Shown here piece after piece: positions 1 through 5,294 of a stretch of 7,250 nt of DNA. This DNA comes from Actinomycetota bacterium. Its GTDB lineage: Bacteria > Actinomycetota > Actinomycetes > S36-B12 > UBA10799. A program made the position numbers and the translations under genes. How positions within the stretch are numbered: the stretch's first letter is position 1; each line of letters begins with the position of its first letter. The notes beneath the pieces are model-generated. The model worked only from the letters and a program-made list of their open reading frames with translations, did not search any database and was not told the origin of the DNA. Location: NCBI GenBank assembly GCA_003452655.1, contig DMNR01000357.1, forward strand, positions 1-7,250. The letters are read 5' to 3'.

Positions 1-39
1 CTTGAGCTCGATAGGTGCACGTGGGAATTCCGCCGTTAG

Positions 40-78
40 AAAACGAGTTGGACGATTCGAGGAAGTGTGGCGTAGTCT
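40..78 (+). promoter_or_regulatory. Possible promoter of the whiB7 leader
   Basis: A run of A residues at 40-43 lies just upstream of a TTGGAC (-35-like, 48-53), and a TAGTCT (-10-like, 73-78) follows. The 19-base spacer is longer than ideal. In mycobacteria WhiB7 binds AT-rich DNA next to the -35 of its own promoter, so an A-tract here would fit autoregulation. The match is weak and inferred by eye. Bases 1-127 hold no supported gene. Confidence 0.3.
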
Positions 79-127
79 TCCCCGGAACAGCTTCGACCAC
101 TCAACCGGCATACCCGGGCAACGCGAC

Positions 128-136
128 AAGGAGGTG
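128..136 (+). promoter_or_regulatory. Perfect Shine-Dalgarno of the whiB7 leader uORF
   Basis: AAGGAGGTG is fully complementary to the 3' end of 16S rRNA and lies 5 bases before the ATG at 142. It is the strongest ribosome binding site in the window and decides the start of the 57-codon uORF. Such a strong site in front of a short leader ORF suggests that ribosome occupancy of the leader, rather than the peptide itself, is what matters. Bases 132-137 (AGGTGC) can also pair with 282-287 (GCACCT), part of the antiterminator arm. Confidence 0.75.
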
Positions 137-141
137 CTGAA

Positions 142-315
142 ATGAACGTAGACATAACCACAATTACCAATCTTGTCGTATCGGCACCGACGACGCATGC
201 CTCGTATTGGCACGCCGCTGGAACCAAACCGACCGCAACCAAGCGAGCCCGAGTTTTTGGTTACCCGTCCGGTTTCCGACCGCACCTTGATCATCGATCG
301 TGGGTCATTGTCTGA
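142..315 (+). CDS. Upstream ORF (57 aa leader peptide) of whiB7
   Basis: This short ORF has ATG at 142 and TGA at 313-315, giving 57 residues from MNVDITTITNLVV to SWVIV. It follows a perfect Shine-Dalgarno and lies about 115 bases upstream of whiB7. The peptide resembles no family I know and has no obvious signal or membrane segment. Its 3' third overlaps the antiterminator 5' arm (codons 47-50), and its stop codon lies inside the 300-320 hairpin, directly before a terminator. This arrangement fits uORF-controlled attenuation as described for whiB7/wblC in mycobacteria and Streptomyces. Drug-stalled ribosomes on the uORF would prevent terminator formation. Coding status is inferred from the ribosome binding site and architecture, not from homology. 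Confidence 0.68.
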   Translation: MNVDITTITNLVVSAPTTHASYWHAAGTKPTATKRARVFGYPSGFRPHLDHRSWVIV

Positions 316-341
316 CCCACTCGGCACTATCAAGGCCGCGG
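280..341 (+). promoter_or_regulatory. Antiterminator structure of the whiB7 leader
   Basis: Bases 280-283 (CCGC) and 285-291 (CCTTGAT) can pair with 338-341 (GCGG) and 329-335 (ATCAAGG). This makes 11 base pairs with only a small 1x2 internal loop. The downstream strand shares 332-341 with the 5' arm of the intrinsic terminator, so the two folds are mutually exclusive. The stem encloses the 300-320 hairpin. A ribosome near the uORF end would hide 280-291 and allow the terminator; an early stall would leave this arm free and allow readthrough. Pairing was read by hand and no energies were computed. Confidence 0.62.
300..320 (+). promoter_or_regulatory. Leader hairpin enclosing the uORF stop codon
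   Basis: GTGGGTCA (300-307) and TGACCCAC (313-320) form a perfect 8-bp stem with a 5-base loop. The uORF TGA (313-315) is the start of the 3' arm, so a ribosome finishing the uORF must melt the stem. GGGTC (302-306) could also pair with GACCC (341-345) inside the terminator stem, a second alternative pairing. There is no T-run after it, so it is not itself a terminator. It sits within the loop of the antiterminator. Confidence 0.6.
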
Positions 342-369
342 ACCCGGAATGGGGACCGCGGCCTTTTCT
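332..369 (+). terminator. Intrinsic terminator (attenuator) upstream of whiB7
   Basis: AAGGCCGCGG (332-341) pairs perfectly with CCGCGGCCTT (356-365), and TTTTCT follows at 364-369. Inside the loop, CCC (343-345) can pair with GGG (352-354), lengthening the stem. It lies after the uORF stop and 61 bases before the whiB7 ATG, so it would stop transcription before the gene. This is the expected place for a conditional terminator in the whiB7 leader. Its 5' arm is contested by the antiterminator. Confidence 0.8.
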
Positions 370-430
370 ATTGCCCGACGACCACAACGCACAGTTCACC
401 CGAAGACCTCAACACAGATAGGGGAGCGAG

Positions 431-835
431 ATGACAGTCCTCAGCCTCGCGCAGCAAGCCGCTCAAGCGAGAACCAACTCGGTGCCGTGTCGCACCTACG
501 ACGCCGATCTGTGGTTCGCCGAGGACCAAGCCAGTACGGATCAGGCACAAGGACTGTGTCAGCAATGCCCGCTGCAGGCGGCCTGTCTGAGTGAGGCGCT
601 GTTACGTCAGGAACCTGCCGGTGTCTGGGGCGGGGAGTTGTTTGAACGCGGCCAGATCGTTGCCGCTCACAAGCCCAAGGGGCGACCACGCAAGGACGCT
701 GACGAGATTGCTGCGGTGGCGGCGGCCCGGTTGGCTTCGCGCCTCGTGGAGGTTTCGCAGGCTCTCGAGCAGGACAGTCCTGAATTGGCAGAACAACTGT
801 CCGAAGCTGTGACCGAGATCGTCGGCGCTGCGTAG
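431..835 (+). CDS. whiB7: WhiB7/WblC-type redox-sensitive transcriptional regulator
   Basis: This is a 134-aa WhiB-like [4Fe-4S] protein. Cysteines C20, C43, C46 and C52 match the Cys, CxxC, Cys cluster pattern, followed by the WhiB turn GVWGG (64-68). The motif KGRPRK (83-88) is an AT-hook, the mark of WhiB7 within the family. WhiB7 works with the housekeeping sigma factor to activate intrinsic antibiotic-resistance genes and its own promoter. Mycobacterial WhiB7 ends soon after the AT-hook at roughly 90 aa. Here an extra tail of about 45 residues, Ala/Glu/Leu-rich and probably helical, continues to the end. The ATG follows GGGGAG (421-426). Expression is probably controlled by the uORF and attenuator upstream. 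The family call is firm; the WhiB7 subtype rests on the AT-hook, leader and neighbours. Confidence 0.9.
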   Translation: MTVLSLAQQAAQARTNSVPCRTYDADLWFAEDQASTDQAQGLCQQCPLQAACLSEALLRQEPAGVWGGELFERGQIVAAHKPKGRPRKDADEIAAVAAARLASRLVEVSQALEQDSPELAEQLSEAVTEIVGAA

Positions 836-840
836 AACTT

Positions 841-894
841 CGCTGCATTCGGTGGGATGTGCTGCTGTGACGGCATCTCTCACCGAATGCAGCG
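841..894. terminator. Long hairpin between convergent whiB7 and ABC1 kinase genes
   Basis: CGCTGCATTCGGTG (841-854) and CACCGAATGCAGCG (881-894) form a perfect 14-bp inverted repeat. GATG (856-859) and CATC (874-877) can extend the stem inward. It fills the gap between the end of whiB7 (835) and the end of the minus-strand kinase (913). A shared bidirectional terminator is the natural reading, although neither strand has a good T-run after the stem. Confidence 0.6.
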
Positions 895-912
895 ATTCAA
901 CAGTCGATGCTC

Positions 913-2286
913 TTAGTCGTCGACGAATCCAGGAACCCAATCGATGATCTCCTGACGGGAAGCTACGTGGGAGTCGAGTTGGCAGAGGACACCAATCGAC
1001 CCCAGCCAAACGCGGTGGATCAGTAGATAAGACGGTGGGATATTCAGCTTGAGGCCAACGCTGAAATCGCCACCCCGGGGATCGTTGATGCGGGTGAATT
1101 GTCCGCGCATCCATTCACGCGTGTAGTGGAACTCGTCGGTTCGTAACGGTTCGATGAACGGCAGCAGGTAGCGCAGGAGGGATTCGGGTTCGATCTCAAC
1201 ATTGGGTTTGATGAATCCCTCTTCACGCATGCCGTCGACGATCGAGGGGCCATCTCCCTCGTGAAGGGCGATCCGCAGGATGCGCCCGACTGCCAGCGGG
1301 AAGCCGTCTGGAAGCTGTGCCGCAGCGCCGTAGTCGAGGACCGCGAGGCGACCATCTTCGGTGTAGCGGAAGTTCCCTGGGTGCGGGTCGGCATGCAAGA
1401 GGCCCGCGCGGGTTGGCCCCGAAAGCAGGAATCTCAGGTACAGCGTTCCGGCCCGGTCGCGATCCTCGGGGGTTCCGTCGCTGATCACCTTCGATAGTGG
1501 AATTCCCTCGACCCATTCAGAAATCAGGAGCTTTGGGCTCGCGGCGAGGATGTGAGGAACGATGAAGTCTGGATCTCCCTCGTACGCGGCCGCGAACTGA
1601 CGCTGCGTTTCACTCTCGCGCAGGTAATCGAGTTCCTCGGCGACGCGAGCCTTGAGCTCAGCGAGCAGCGGCTTCATATCGAGACCTGGCACCATGGAAC
1701 CGAACATTCGACCCATCCGGGCGGCCTGGTTTAGGTCGGACATGAGGGCTTTGCCCGCTCCGGGGTACTGCATCTTGACGGCGACGACGCGGCCATCGCG
1801 GTACACCGCCTTGTGCACTTGGCCAATTGACGCGGCCGCGGCAGGAACCTCGTTGAACTCAGAGAAGCGGTCGCGCCAGTCCGGGCCGAGCTCCTCAGTC
1901 ATCACCTTGCGAACCGTTTCCGGAGGCATGGGCGGGGCGGCATCCTGCAGCTTGGTCAACGTCGCCCGGTACGGCCCGGCCATCTCCTCGGGGAGCGCCG
2001 CTTCAAAGACGCTCATTGCTTGACCAATCTTCATGGCCCCGCCCTTGAGTTCCCCTAGTACCTTGAACATTTGTTCCGCGGTCTTGGCTTGGATCTGCGC
2101 ATTGACCGCTTCGGCTGGCTTACCGCCGACCCGTTTGCCGAATCCGAGAGCCGTTCGACCGGCGTAGCTGGCCGGCAAGGAGGCCATTCGAACCGTGCGT
2201 CGGAAAGCGCGCTGAGGCATGGCTGCGGCAGCGTCCGGTTCGTCCTTCGGGTCCTTCGATTGGTCGGCCACGTGGCCATTGTCCAC
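913..2286 (-). CDS. ABC1/AarF/UbiB-family atypical kinase
   Basis: This is a 457-aa ABC1 (UbiB-like) protein-kinase-like protein. Numbering from the GTG at 2286, the motifs are: family-specific KIGQ (86-89), Ala-rich loop AAAASIGQVH (149-158), VAVK with Lys171, the ExD region EELDYL (217-222), catalytic-loop HADPHPGN (298-305, Asp300) and DYG metal-binding triplet (318-320). All key positions are present, so ATP binding and ATPase activity are likely. UbiB relatives support isoprenoid-quinone or lipid metabolism; the actinobacterial substrate is not known to me. The start is uncertain. GTG 2286 has GAGGG seven bases upstream. ATG 2220 (MPQRAF) matches the N-terminus of relatives best, and ATG 2370 is possible but lacks a ribosome binding site. 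It is divergent from the ThiF-like gene and convergent with whiB7, an arrangement resembling the mycobacterial Rv3197 neighbourhood. Confidence 0.9.
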   Translation of the reverse strand: MDNGHVADQSKDPKDEPDAAAAMPQRAFRRTVRMASLPASYAGRTALGFGKRVGGKPAEAVNAQIQAKTAEQMFKVLGELKGGAMKIGQAMSVFEAALPEEMAGPYRATLTKLQDAAPPMPPETVRKVMTEELGPDWRDRFSEFNEVPAAAASIGQVHKAVYRDGRVVAVKMQYPGAGKALMSDLNQAARMGRMFGSMVPGLDMKPLLAELKARVAEELDYLRESETQRQFAAAYEGDPDFIVPHILAASPKLLISEWVEGIPLSKVISDGTPEDRDRAGTLYLRFLLSGPTRAGLLHADPHPGNFRYTEDGRLAVLDYGAAAQLPDGFPLAVGRILRIALHEGDGPSIVDGMREEGFIKPNVEIEPESLLRYLLPFIEPLRTDEFHYTREWMRGQFTRINDPRGGDFSVGLKLNIPPSYLLIHRVWLGSIGVLCQLDSHVASRQEIIDWVPGFVDD

Positions 2287-2370
2287 GTTGCGGCCCTCGC
2301 TGGGGATAGCCACTGCGCCCAATGCCGCCAATCGGGCAAGTTGAACCCTGGGATTAAGGGGGTCGTGCAC

Positions 2371-3246
2371 ATGGATGTGCGCAACAAGGAGGTTCGTCCG
2401 GCCTGGGCGATTGGGGTCGAATTGCGTCAGACGGCGGTGGACTGCGTGCAGGTGGTCGGAGACGTGGAGTGCCCGCTCGCGCTGCGCGGACTACCAGGCG
2501 TGGCGCTTGACTGGCTGCGCCAACTTGATGGTGCGCGGTCCTGGGGCGCGCAGGTGGCTGAGGCTCAAGCCCGTGGCATGCAGGGTGCTGACGCCTCGAT
2601 GTTGCTCGACCGCCTGCTTGATGCCGAGTTGTTGATCGATGCGAGGGTTGAGATCGCAGCGTTCCAATTCGCGAATCCCGTTGTCGTAGGAGCCGCGGGT
2701 CTCAGCGAACAGATCGCTGGGTTACTTCCGGGGTCGATACCCCTCGGGCCGCTTCCCAAGCCGCGCGACGGCGACGACTGGCGCCTGCGAACCGAGGAGC
2801 TTGGAGACAAGATTGGTTCTGCTGCGACCATCGTCGCGCTCGACTCACCCTGGGTTGATGCGGCGGAACTCGAGTTGGTGAGTCGGCTCATTGACGCCCG
2901 AATTGACCACGTTGTGGTCGGAGCGGGCGTATCAAGCGCGCGTGTTGGTCCGGTCACCCGGGCCGGTGGGGGGCCGTGTGTGCGCTGCGACGAGTTGCTG
3001 CGAGTCGAGCTGGATCCGCTCTGGCGGCCATTGTCGGCCCAACTGGCGTTGGACATGCCAACCCCAGCGGCCCCGACCCTGACCGTTCTCGCGGCGGCAG
3101 AGGTGGTTCGCCAAATAACAAACGCGGCCCCTCACGAGGAGGTGGCCGCGTTGAATGCGGTCTTGACGACCGGCTACCGGGGCGGCGCCTGGCGACGCCG
3201 TCCCCTTTCGCGCCACCTCAAGTGTTCGTGTTGGTGGCCGAAGTAG
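2371..3246 (+). CDS. ThiF/E1-like (TOMM cyclodehydratase-like) zinc-binding protein
   Basis: This is a 291-aa protein resembling the actinobacterial ThiF-family proteins found next to ABC1 kinases. Residues 1-95 look like the leading winged-helix-like region of these proteins. VVVGAAGLSEQIAGLL (104-119) sits where the E1 nucleotide loop should be but is degenerate. VALDSPWVDAAEL (155-167) and HVVVGAG (180-186) follow the Rossmann strand pattern. CVRC (203-206) and the C-terminal CSC (285-287) supply the four zinc-ligand cysteines of the fold. The Arg/Lys/Asp set for adenylation is not evident, so it is probably a binding or scaffold protein rather than an active adenylase. No YcaO, ThiS or precursor peptide gene is nearby. 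ATG 2371 is preceded by AAGGGGG (2356-2362). The frame stays open upstream to 2071, but that stretch overlaps the divergent kinase. Confidence 0.7.
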   Translation: MDVRNKEVRPAWAIGVELRQTAVDCVQVVGDVECPLALRGLPGVALDWLRQLDGARSWGAQVAEAQARGMQGADASMLLDRLLDAELLIDARVEIAAFQFANPVVVGAAGLSEQIAGLLPGSIPLGPLPKPRDGDDWRLRTEELGDKIGSAATIVALDSPWVDAAELELVSRLIDARIDHVVVGAGVSSARVGPVTRAGGGPCVRCDELLRVELDPLWRPLSAQLALDMPTPAAPTLTVLAAAEVVRQITNAAPHEEVAALNAVLTTGYRGGAWRRRPLSRHLKCSCWWPK

Positions 3247-3264
3247 CTGGTAGCTAGAAGGTCG

Positions 3265-3423
3265 TTACTGCTTCTTCCCGAGAATGCGGGTGACGGTGGT
3301 GTTGCACACGGGGCACTTGCCCTTTGCCATGCGGCGTCCGTTTGTCTCGTGCACTTCGCCGGTGAATTCGCGCTTTTCTTTGCACTTGACGCAGTACGCC
3401 TCGCCTGAGTAGCTCTCGGCCAT
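3265..3423 (-). CDS. DUF5679 small zinc-ribbon protein (52 aa)
   Basis: This is a tiny protein starting MAESYSGEAYC and ending TRILGKKQ. Two CxxC knuckles, CVKC (11-14) and CPVC (37-40), flank a basic middle segment with NGRRMAKGKC, as in the actinobacterial DUF5679 family. The shape suggests a treble-clef or zinc ribbon that could bind nucleic acid or a protein; no function is known to me. The ATG at 3423 has AGGAGG four bases upstream. The same frame extends to 3522, but that extension is Arg/Gly-rich leader sequence and was not used. The stop lies 18 bases from the convergent ThiF-like gene. The enoyl-CoA hydratase-like gene is divergent, with a 122-base shared upstream region. Confidence 0.85.
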   Translation of the reverse strand: MAESYSGEAYCVKCKEKREFTGEVHETNGRRMAKGKCPVCNTTVTRILGKKQ

Positions 3424-3443
3424 AAGTCCTCCTGGGCAATCTC

Positions 3444-3461
3444 GCCGTGGTTGTCCACGGC
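3444..3461. repeat. Perfect 7-bp inverted repeat in the DUF5679 5' region
   Basis: GCCGTGG (3444-3450) and CCACGGC (3455-3461) flank TTGT. It lies 20 bases upstream of the DUF5679 start, so it would form a hairpin in that gene's 5' UTR, or act as an operator. Bases 3451-3459 (TTGTCCACG) also differ by one base from the actinobacterial DnaA-box consensus TTGTCCACA. Being between divergent genes, it is not expected to be a terminator. Confidence 0.4.
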
Positions 3462-3500
3462 CTTTGGTTCTTGTCGCGGTTCCGGTGTGGCACGCGCGTC

Positions 3501-3530
3501 CACCTTGCGGCAGTTTCGCCACCTTACGGC
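3501..3530. repeat. Tandem direct repeat in a divergent promoter region
   Basis: CACCTTGCGGC (3501-3511) and CACCTTACGGC (3520-3530) match at 10 of 11 bases with starts 19 bp apart. They lie just before the -10-like TACTCT of the plus-strand crotonase gene. Read on the minus strand, the second copy contains TAAGGT, a possible -10 for DUF5679. They could be binding half-sites of a regulator or overlapping core promoter elements. Confidence 0.35.
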
Positions 3531-3532
3531 GC

Positions 3533-3538
3533 TACTCT
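3533..3538 (+). promoter_or_regulatory. Possible -10 of a leaderless transcript for the crotonase gene
   Basis: TACTCT fits the actinobacterial TAnnnT -10 pattern and is separated from the ATG at 3546 by 7 bases, the usual distance to a transcription start. No Shine-Dalgarno precedes that ATG. Together these suggest transcription begins at or next to the start codon. No convincing -35 was found. Confidence 0.4.
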
Positions 3539-3545
3539 CGCCTGC

Positions 3546-4385
3546 ATGACCGTGACCCCGCCGGAAAATGCCGTAAACCCCGTGGATTTTGATCCAACGA
3601 CCGACCATCTGGGGGTCGAGCGGACCGATTCAGGGCTCGTCGTGGTCACTTTGAACTATCCAGAGCGCCGCAATGCGATGTCGGGACCCATGACGGCGGC
3701 GTGGGGGAGGCTCGCCGCAGCGCTCAAGCTCGACCCATCGGTGCGGGCAGTGGTGGTGACAGGGGCGGGTACGGCCTTCTGTTCCGGCGGCGACACCGGC
3801 TGGATCGGGGGCGATCCAGACGCCACAGTTGATGAGCTGCGGACCAAGATGATGGCGTTCTACAAGACCTGGCTGAGCATGCGCGAGGTGCCCGTCCCAG
3901 TCATAGCCGCGATCAACGGTGCTGCGGTTGGTGCGGGTGCCTGCATCGCCCTGGCAGCCGATATTCGGATCGGAAGCGAGAACGCGAAATTCACTGTTCC
4001 CTTCCTCAAGCTGGGCATCCATCCGGGGATGGCCACGACGTACCTGTTGCCAGAGGTTGTTGGGGTTGCCGCGGCACGTGACTTGCTCTTTACCGGTCGG
4101 GTGGTCGGAGCCCAACGAATGCTCGAACTAGGGCTCATCACTGAGTTGTTCCCGGCCGACGGATTTGTTGATGCTGCTCGTGAGCTTGGGGAATCCGTTG
4201 CAGGCAACGCCCCGATTGCCGCTCGCTTGACAAAGGCTGCGTTGCTTCGAGGCGGTATGGATTCGATCGAAGAGTGCATTCAATGGGAAGCCGTTGCCCA
4301 GCCCGTCACGATGGCCACCGCGGATCTGCATGAGGGCCTGGCGGCTGCGGCGCAAAAGCGTTCACCGCGATTTGCTGGCCGTTAG
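3546..4385 (+). CDS. Enoyl-CoA hydratase/isomerase (crotonase) family protein
   Basis: This is a 279-aa crotonase-fold protein likely to act on an acyl-CoA in the cytoplasm. LNYPERRNAMS (36-46) is the CoA-binding start of the fold. AFCSGGDTG (77-85) and NGAAVGAGA (124-132) carry the oxyanion-hole backbone positions. KFTVPFLKLGIHPGM (148-162) follows. Compared with classical enoyl-CoA hydratase (Glu144 and Glu164 in the rat enzyme), the equivalents read Cys133 and Phe153, so both catalytic glutamates are missing. Straight hydration of enoyl-CoA is therefore doubtful; isomerase, hydrolase or another crotonase chemistry is possible. ATG 3546 was chosen because the conserved fold begins soon after it and a -10-like element lies just upstream. 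The frame opens at 3447 but that extension looks noncoding. It is divergent from DUF5679 and convergent with the M48 gene. Confidence 0.85.
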   Translation: MTVTPPENAVNPVDFDPTTDHLGVERTDSGLVVVTLNYPERRNAMSGPMTAAWGRLAAALKLDPSVRAVVVTGAGTAFCSGGDTGWIGGDPDATVDELRTKMMAFYKTWLSMREVPVPVIAAINGAAVGAGACIALAADIRIGSENAKFTVPFLKLGIHPGMATTYLLPEVVGVAAARDLLFTGRVVGAQRMLELGLITELFPADGFVDAARELGESVAGNAPIAARLTKAALLRGGMDSIEECIQWEAVAQPVTMATADLHEGLAAAAQKRSPRFAGR

Positions 4386-4452
4386 TTAAAGCGGACCCGG
4401 CGCGGCGCCTGGAAGTCGACACCGTGAAATCGATCGGGACGCTTGCCTCGAA

Positions 4453-4532
4453 ATGAGACGAAGCCCCCGCTTCCTTGTCACTGCTCGCCTTCCCCTTGCG
4501 ATTAGTGACTTAGAAGCGGGGGCTTCGTTCAT
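4453..4532. terminator. Large composite hairpin downstream of the crotonase gene
   Basis: ACGAAGCCCCCGCTTC (4458-4473) pairs perfectly with GAAGCGGGGGCTTCGT (4513-4528). Above a 3x3 internal loop, GTCACT (4477-4482) pairs with AGTGAC (4504-4509), and TCGC (4485-4488) with GCGA (4498-4501). ATGA (4453-4456) can add pairs at the base. The lower stem looks like an actinobacterial terminator, serving convergent genes on both strands. The tall structured top is unusual for a simple terminator, and a small structured RNA is an alternative. Confidence 0.6.
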
Positions 4533-4595
4533 GGATGACGTTATGGACTCCGAGGGGGTGTATGCAATGGTTCGAGGACTATTGCTCCCGCCGCC

Positions 4596-4738
4596 TGTGG
4601 ATGCGCTTGGGGACACCCTGTGGAGCAGGCCGAGGGGAGCCGTGGACAAGCCTGTCAACAACTGTGGACAACCCGTTTCGCATGGTGATCAACTTGTCTT
4701 CTGACCAGTGGAAACATCTGTCCACGGGGTGTGGGTAA
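4596..4738. other. Cluster of DnaA-box-like sequences in a convergent intergenic region
   Basis: Compared with TGTGGACAA (or TGTGGATAA): TGTGGATGC at 4596 (7/9), TGTGGAGCA at 4619 (7/9), CGTGGACAA at 4641 (8/9), TGTGGACAA at 4663 (9/9) and TGTGGGTAA at 4730 (8/9), all on the plus strand. CTGTCAACA at 4652 and CTGTCCACG at 4718 match the opposite strand at 7/9. The first four plus-strand copies start 23, 22 and 22 bp apart, about two helical turns. This suggests cooperative binding by DnaA, either for titration or local control. There is no dnaA or dnaN in the window and no AT-rich unwinding region, so it is not claimed as oriC. Apart from this cluster and the hairpin, 4386-4751 holds no supported gene. 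Confidence 0.45.
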
Positions 4739-4751
4739 AAGAAAGTTTGGG

Positions 4752-5285
4752 CTATTCGGGGTTGCTGGTCGCAAATTCGACGCCGTCAAGGAAGGAACAG
4801 GCACGCTGACGCTGTGAATACGTGTCGAGCAGGTGGTTGAAGTCGGGGCCGTGGTTGGGCACGACCAGGTGCGCGAGTTCATGCAAGATCACGTAGTCAA
4901 CGACGTATTGAGGCATTCCTTGCAGCCGGGCGGACAGCCGGATTGAACCGTCGGTCGTGGTGCAGGAACCCCATCGCCGGTTTTGATTCGTTGACCATCG
5001 GATGCTGCTCGGTGCGGGCGCAGTCGGCATGTAGCGCTTGCGCAGCCAGCTCGCGCGCTCTAGGAGTTGGTCATCGCTGACTCTGGTCTTCTGAGCGCGC
5101 TTGAGGAGGCGCTGATGCAAAGCAAGAGCGTGCTTGGCCGCCTCACGCACCGACATTCGTTCGGGAACCACGACGATGGTGATGCCGGCCTCGCGATGCG
5201 CACCCACACTTCGCTTCCGCCTCGTGGAGCGGCGCACCTCGATATCCGCCGGTAGCCCGGGAACATCGATGGGTCGGATTGTCAT
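4752..5285 (-). CDS. YgjP/SprT-like M48-type metallopeptidase
   Basis: This is a 177-aa protein of the YgjP-like metallopeptidase group (DUF45, COG1451). RRWGSC (103-108) is the family motif before the active site. HELAH (135-139) is the HExxH zinc site with Glu136 as catalytic base, and NHGPDF (144-149) gives the third ligand His145. The N-terminal third is basic and beta-rich (EVRRSTRRKRSVGAH). No signal peptide or membrane segment is visible, so it is probably cytoplasmic. Substrates are unknown. The ATG at 5285 lies 9 bases after the DUF2342 stop, so the two are probably one operon; the ribosome binding site is weak and translational coupling is plausible. Its stop is near the DnaA-box-like cluster. 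Confidence 0.9.
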   Translation of the reverse strand: MTIRPIDVPGLPADIEVRRSTRRKRSVGAHREAGITIVVVPERMSVREAAKHALALHQRLLKRAQKTRVSDDQLLERASWLRKRYMPTAPAPSSIRWSTNQNRRWGSCTTTDGSIRLSARLQGMPQYVVDYVILHELAHLVVPNHGPDFNHLLDTYSQRQRACSFLDGVEFATSNPE

Positions 5286-5294
5286 GCGCTCACA

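Noticed and set aside
36..242. 68-codon minus-strand ORF at the left edge
   Set aside because: No recognisable protein, and it lies across the whiB7 promoter and leader.
173..421. 82-codon plus-strand ORF running through the whiB7 leader
   Set aside because: It needs a TTG start without a ribosome binding site and would read through the terminator. The 142-315 ORF has a perfect Shine-Dalgarno.
441..1114. Minus-strand ORFs over whiB7 and the kinase 3' end
   Set aside because: Arg/Pro-rich shadow translations of strongly supported genes in other frames.
2071..2370. 100-codon N-terminal extension of the ThiF-like ORF
   Set aside because: It overlaps conserved kinase sequence on the other strand. 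The ATG at 2371 has a good ribosome binding site and fits the family length.
4453..4738. Two plus-strand ORFs (83 and 67 aa) in the intergenic region after the crotonase gene
   Set aside because: They lie across the large hairpin and the DnaA-box-like repeats, lack ribosome binding sites and resemble nothing known.
4596..4738. Chromosomal origin of replication
   Set aside because: No dnaA, dnaN or AT-rich unwinding element is present. Only the box-like cluster can be supported.
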